The position numbers and the translations under genes were made by a program. The notes under the pieces were generated by a model that worked only from the letters and a program-made list of their open reading frames with translations, made no database searches and was not told the origin of the DNA. From assembly GCA_021203705.1 (NCBI GenBank), contig JAJQAR010000261.1, positions 1 through 6,236 of the forward strand: 6,236 bases of DNA, in the 5' to 3' direction. The stretch is from Prevotella sp. (GTDB lineage: Bacteria; Bacteroidota; Bacteroidia; Bacteroidales; Bacteroidaceae). The number at the start of each line of letters is the position of its first letter. Position 1 is the first letter of the stretch. This document shows, piece after piece, positions 6,185 through 6,236 of this stretch.

Positions 6185-6236
6185 TAACTTTTTCTGATTT
6201 TTCTTGTTTTCCGAAATTTTATTTTTTTTATTGCCA

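Overview
This 6.2 kb window looks like ordinary chromosome from a Bacteroidales bacterium, most likely Prevotella or a relative. The evidence is the Bacteroidetes-type -7 promoter element (TAnnTTTG) upstream of four genes, A/T-rich leaders without Shine-Dalgarno sites, proteins that read like Bacteroidales members of their families, and the neighbourhood of trigger factor next to clpP. The genus is an inference from general familiarity; no search was run.

Layout. Positions 1-44 (minus strand) hold the first 14 codons of clpP, cut by the window edge. Positions 178-1536 (minus) encode trigger factor (tig), directly upstream of clpP, so the ribosome-associated chaperone and the Clp protease subunit are transcribed in the same direction, with an extra promoter candidate between them. 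Positions 1537-1755 form a 219 bp divergent promoter region with an excellent tig promoter, an inverted repeat over the tig start of transcription, a weaker priA promoter and two tracts of 7-bp tandem repeats. Positions 1756-4023 (plus) encode the complete replication-restart helicase PriA. A secreted SGNH/GDSL-family hydrolase follows after 37 bp (4061-4876, plus) and may share its transcript. Positions 4877-4971 are a 95 bp convergent gap with no convincing terminator. Positions 4972-6153 (minus) encode an N-terminally membrane-anchored fusion of a nitroreductase domain and a flavin reductase-like split-barrel domain. Its promoter candidate lies at 6177-6184, and the rest of the window is AT-rich upstream DNA.

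How the genes fit together. tig and clpP form a protein folding and quality-control block. priA is a housekeeping gene for replication restart. The SGNH hydrolase and the flavoenzyme fusion are envelope-directed accessory functions with no obvious pathway link to the rest. I see no mobile element, CRISPR array, tRNA or rRNA, and no evidence of a new multigene system. The points most worth a second look are the anchored two-domain flavoenzyme, the phased heptamer repeats before priA, and a mirrored TTTG/CAAA arrangement at all four predicted -7 boxes.
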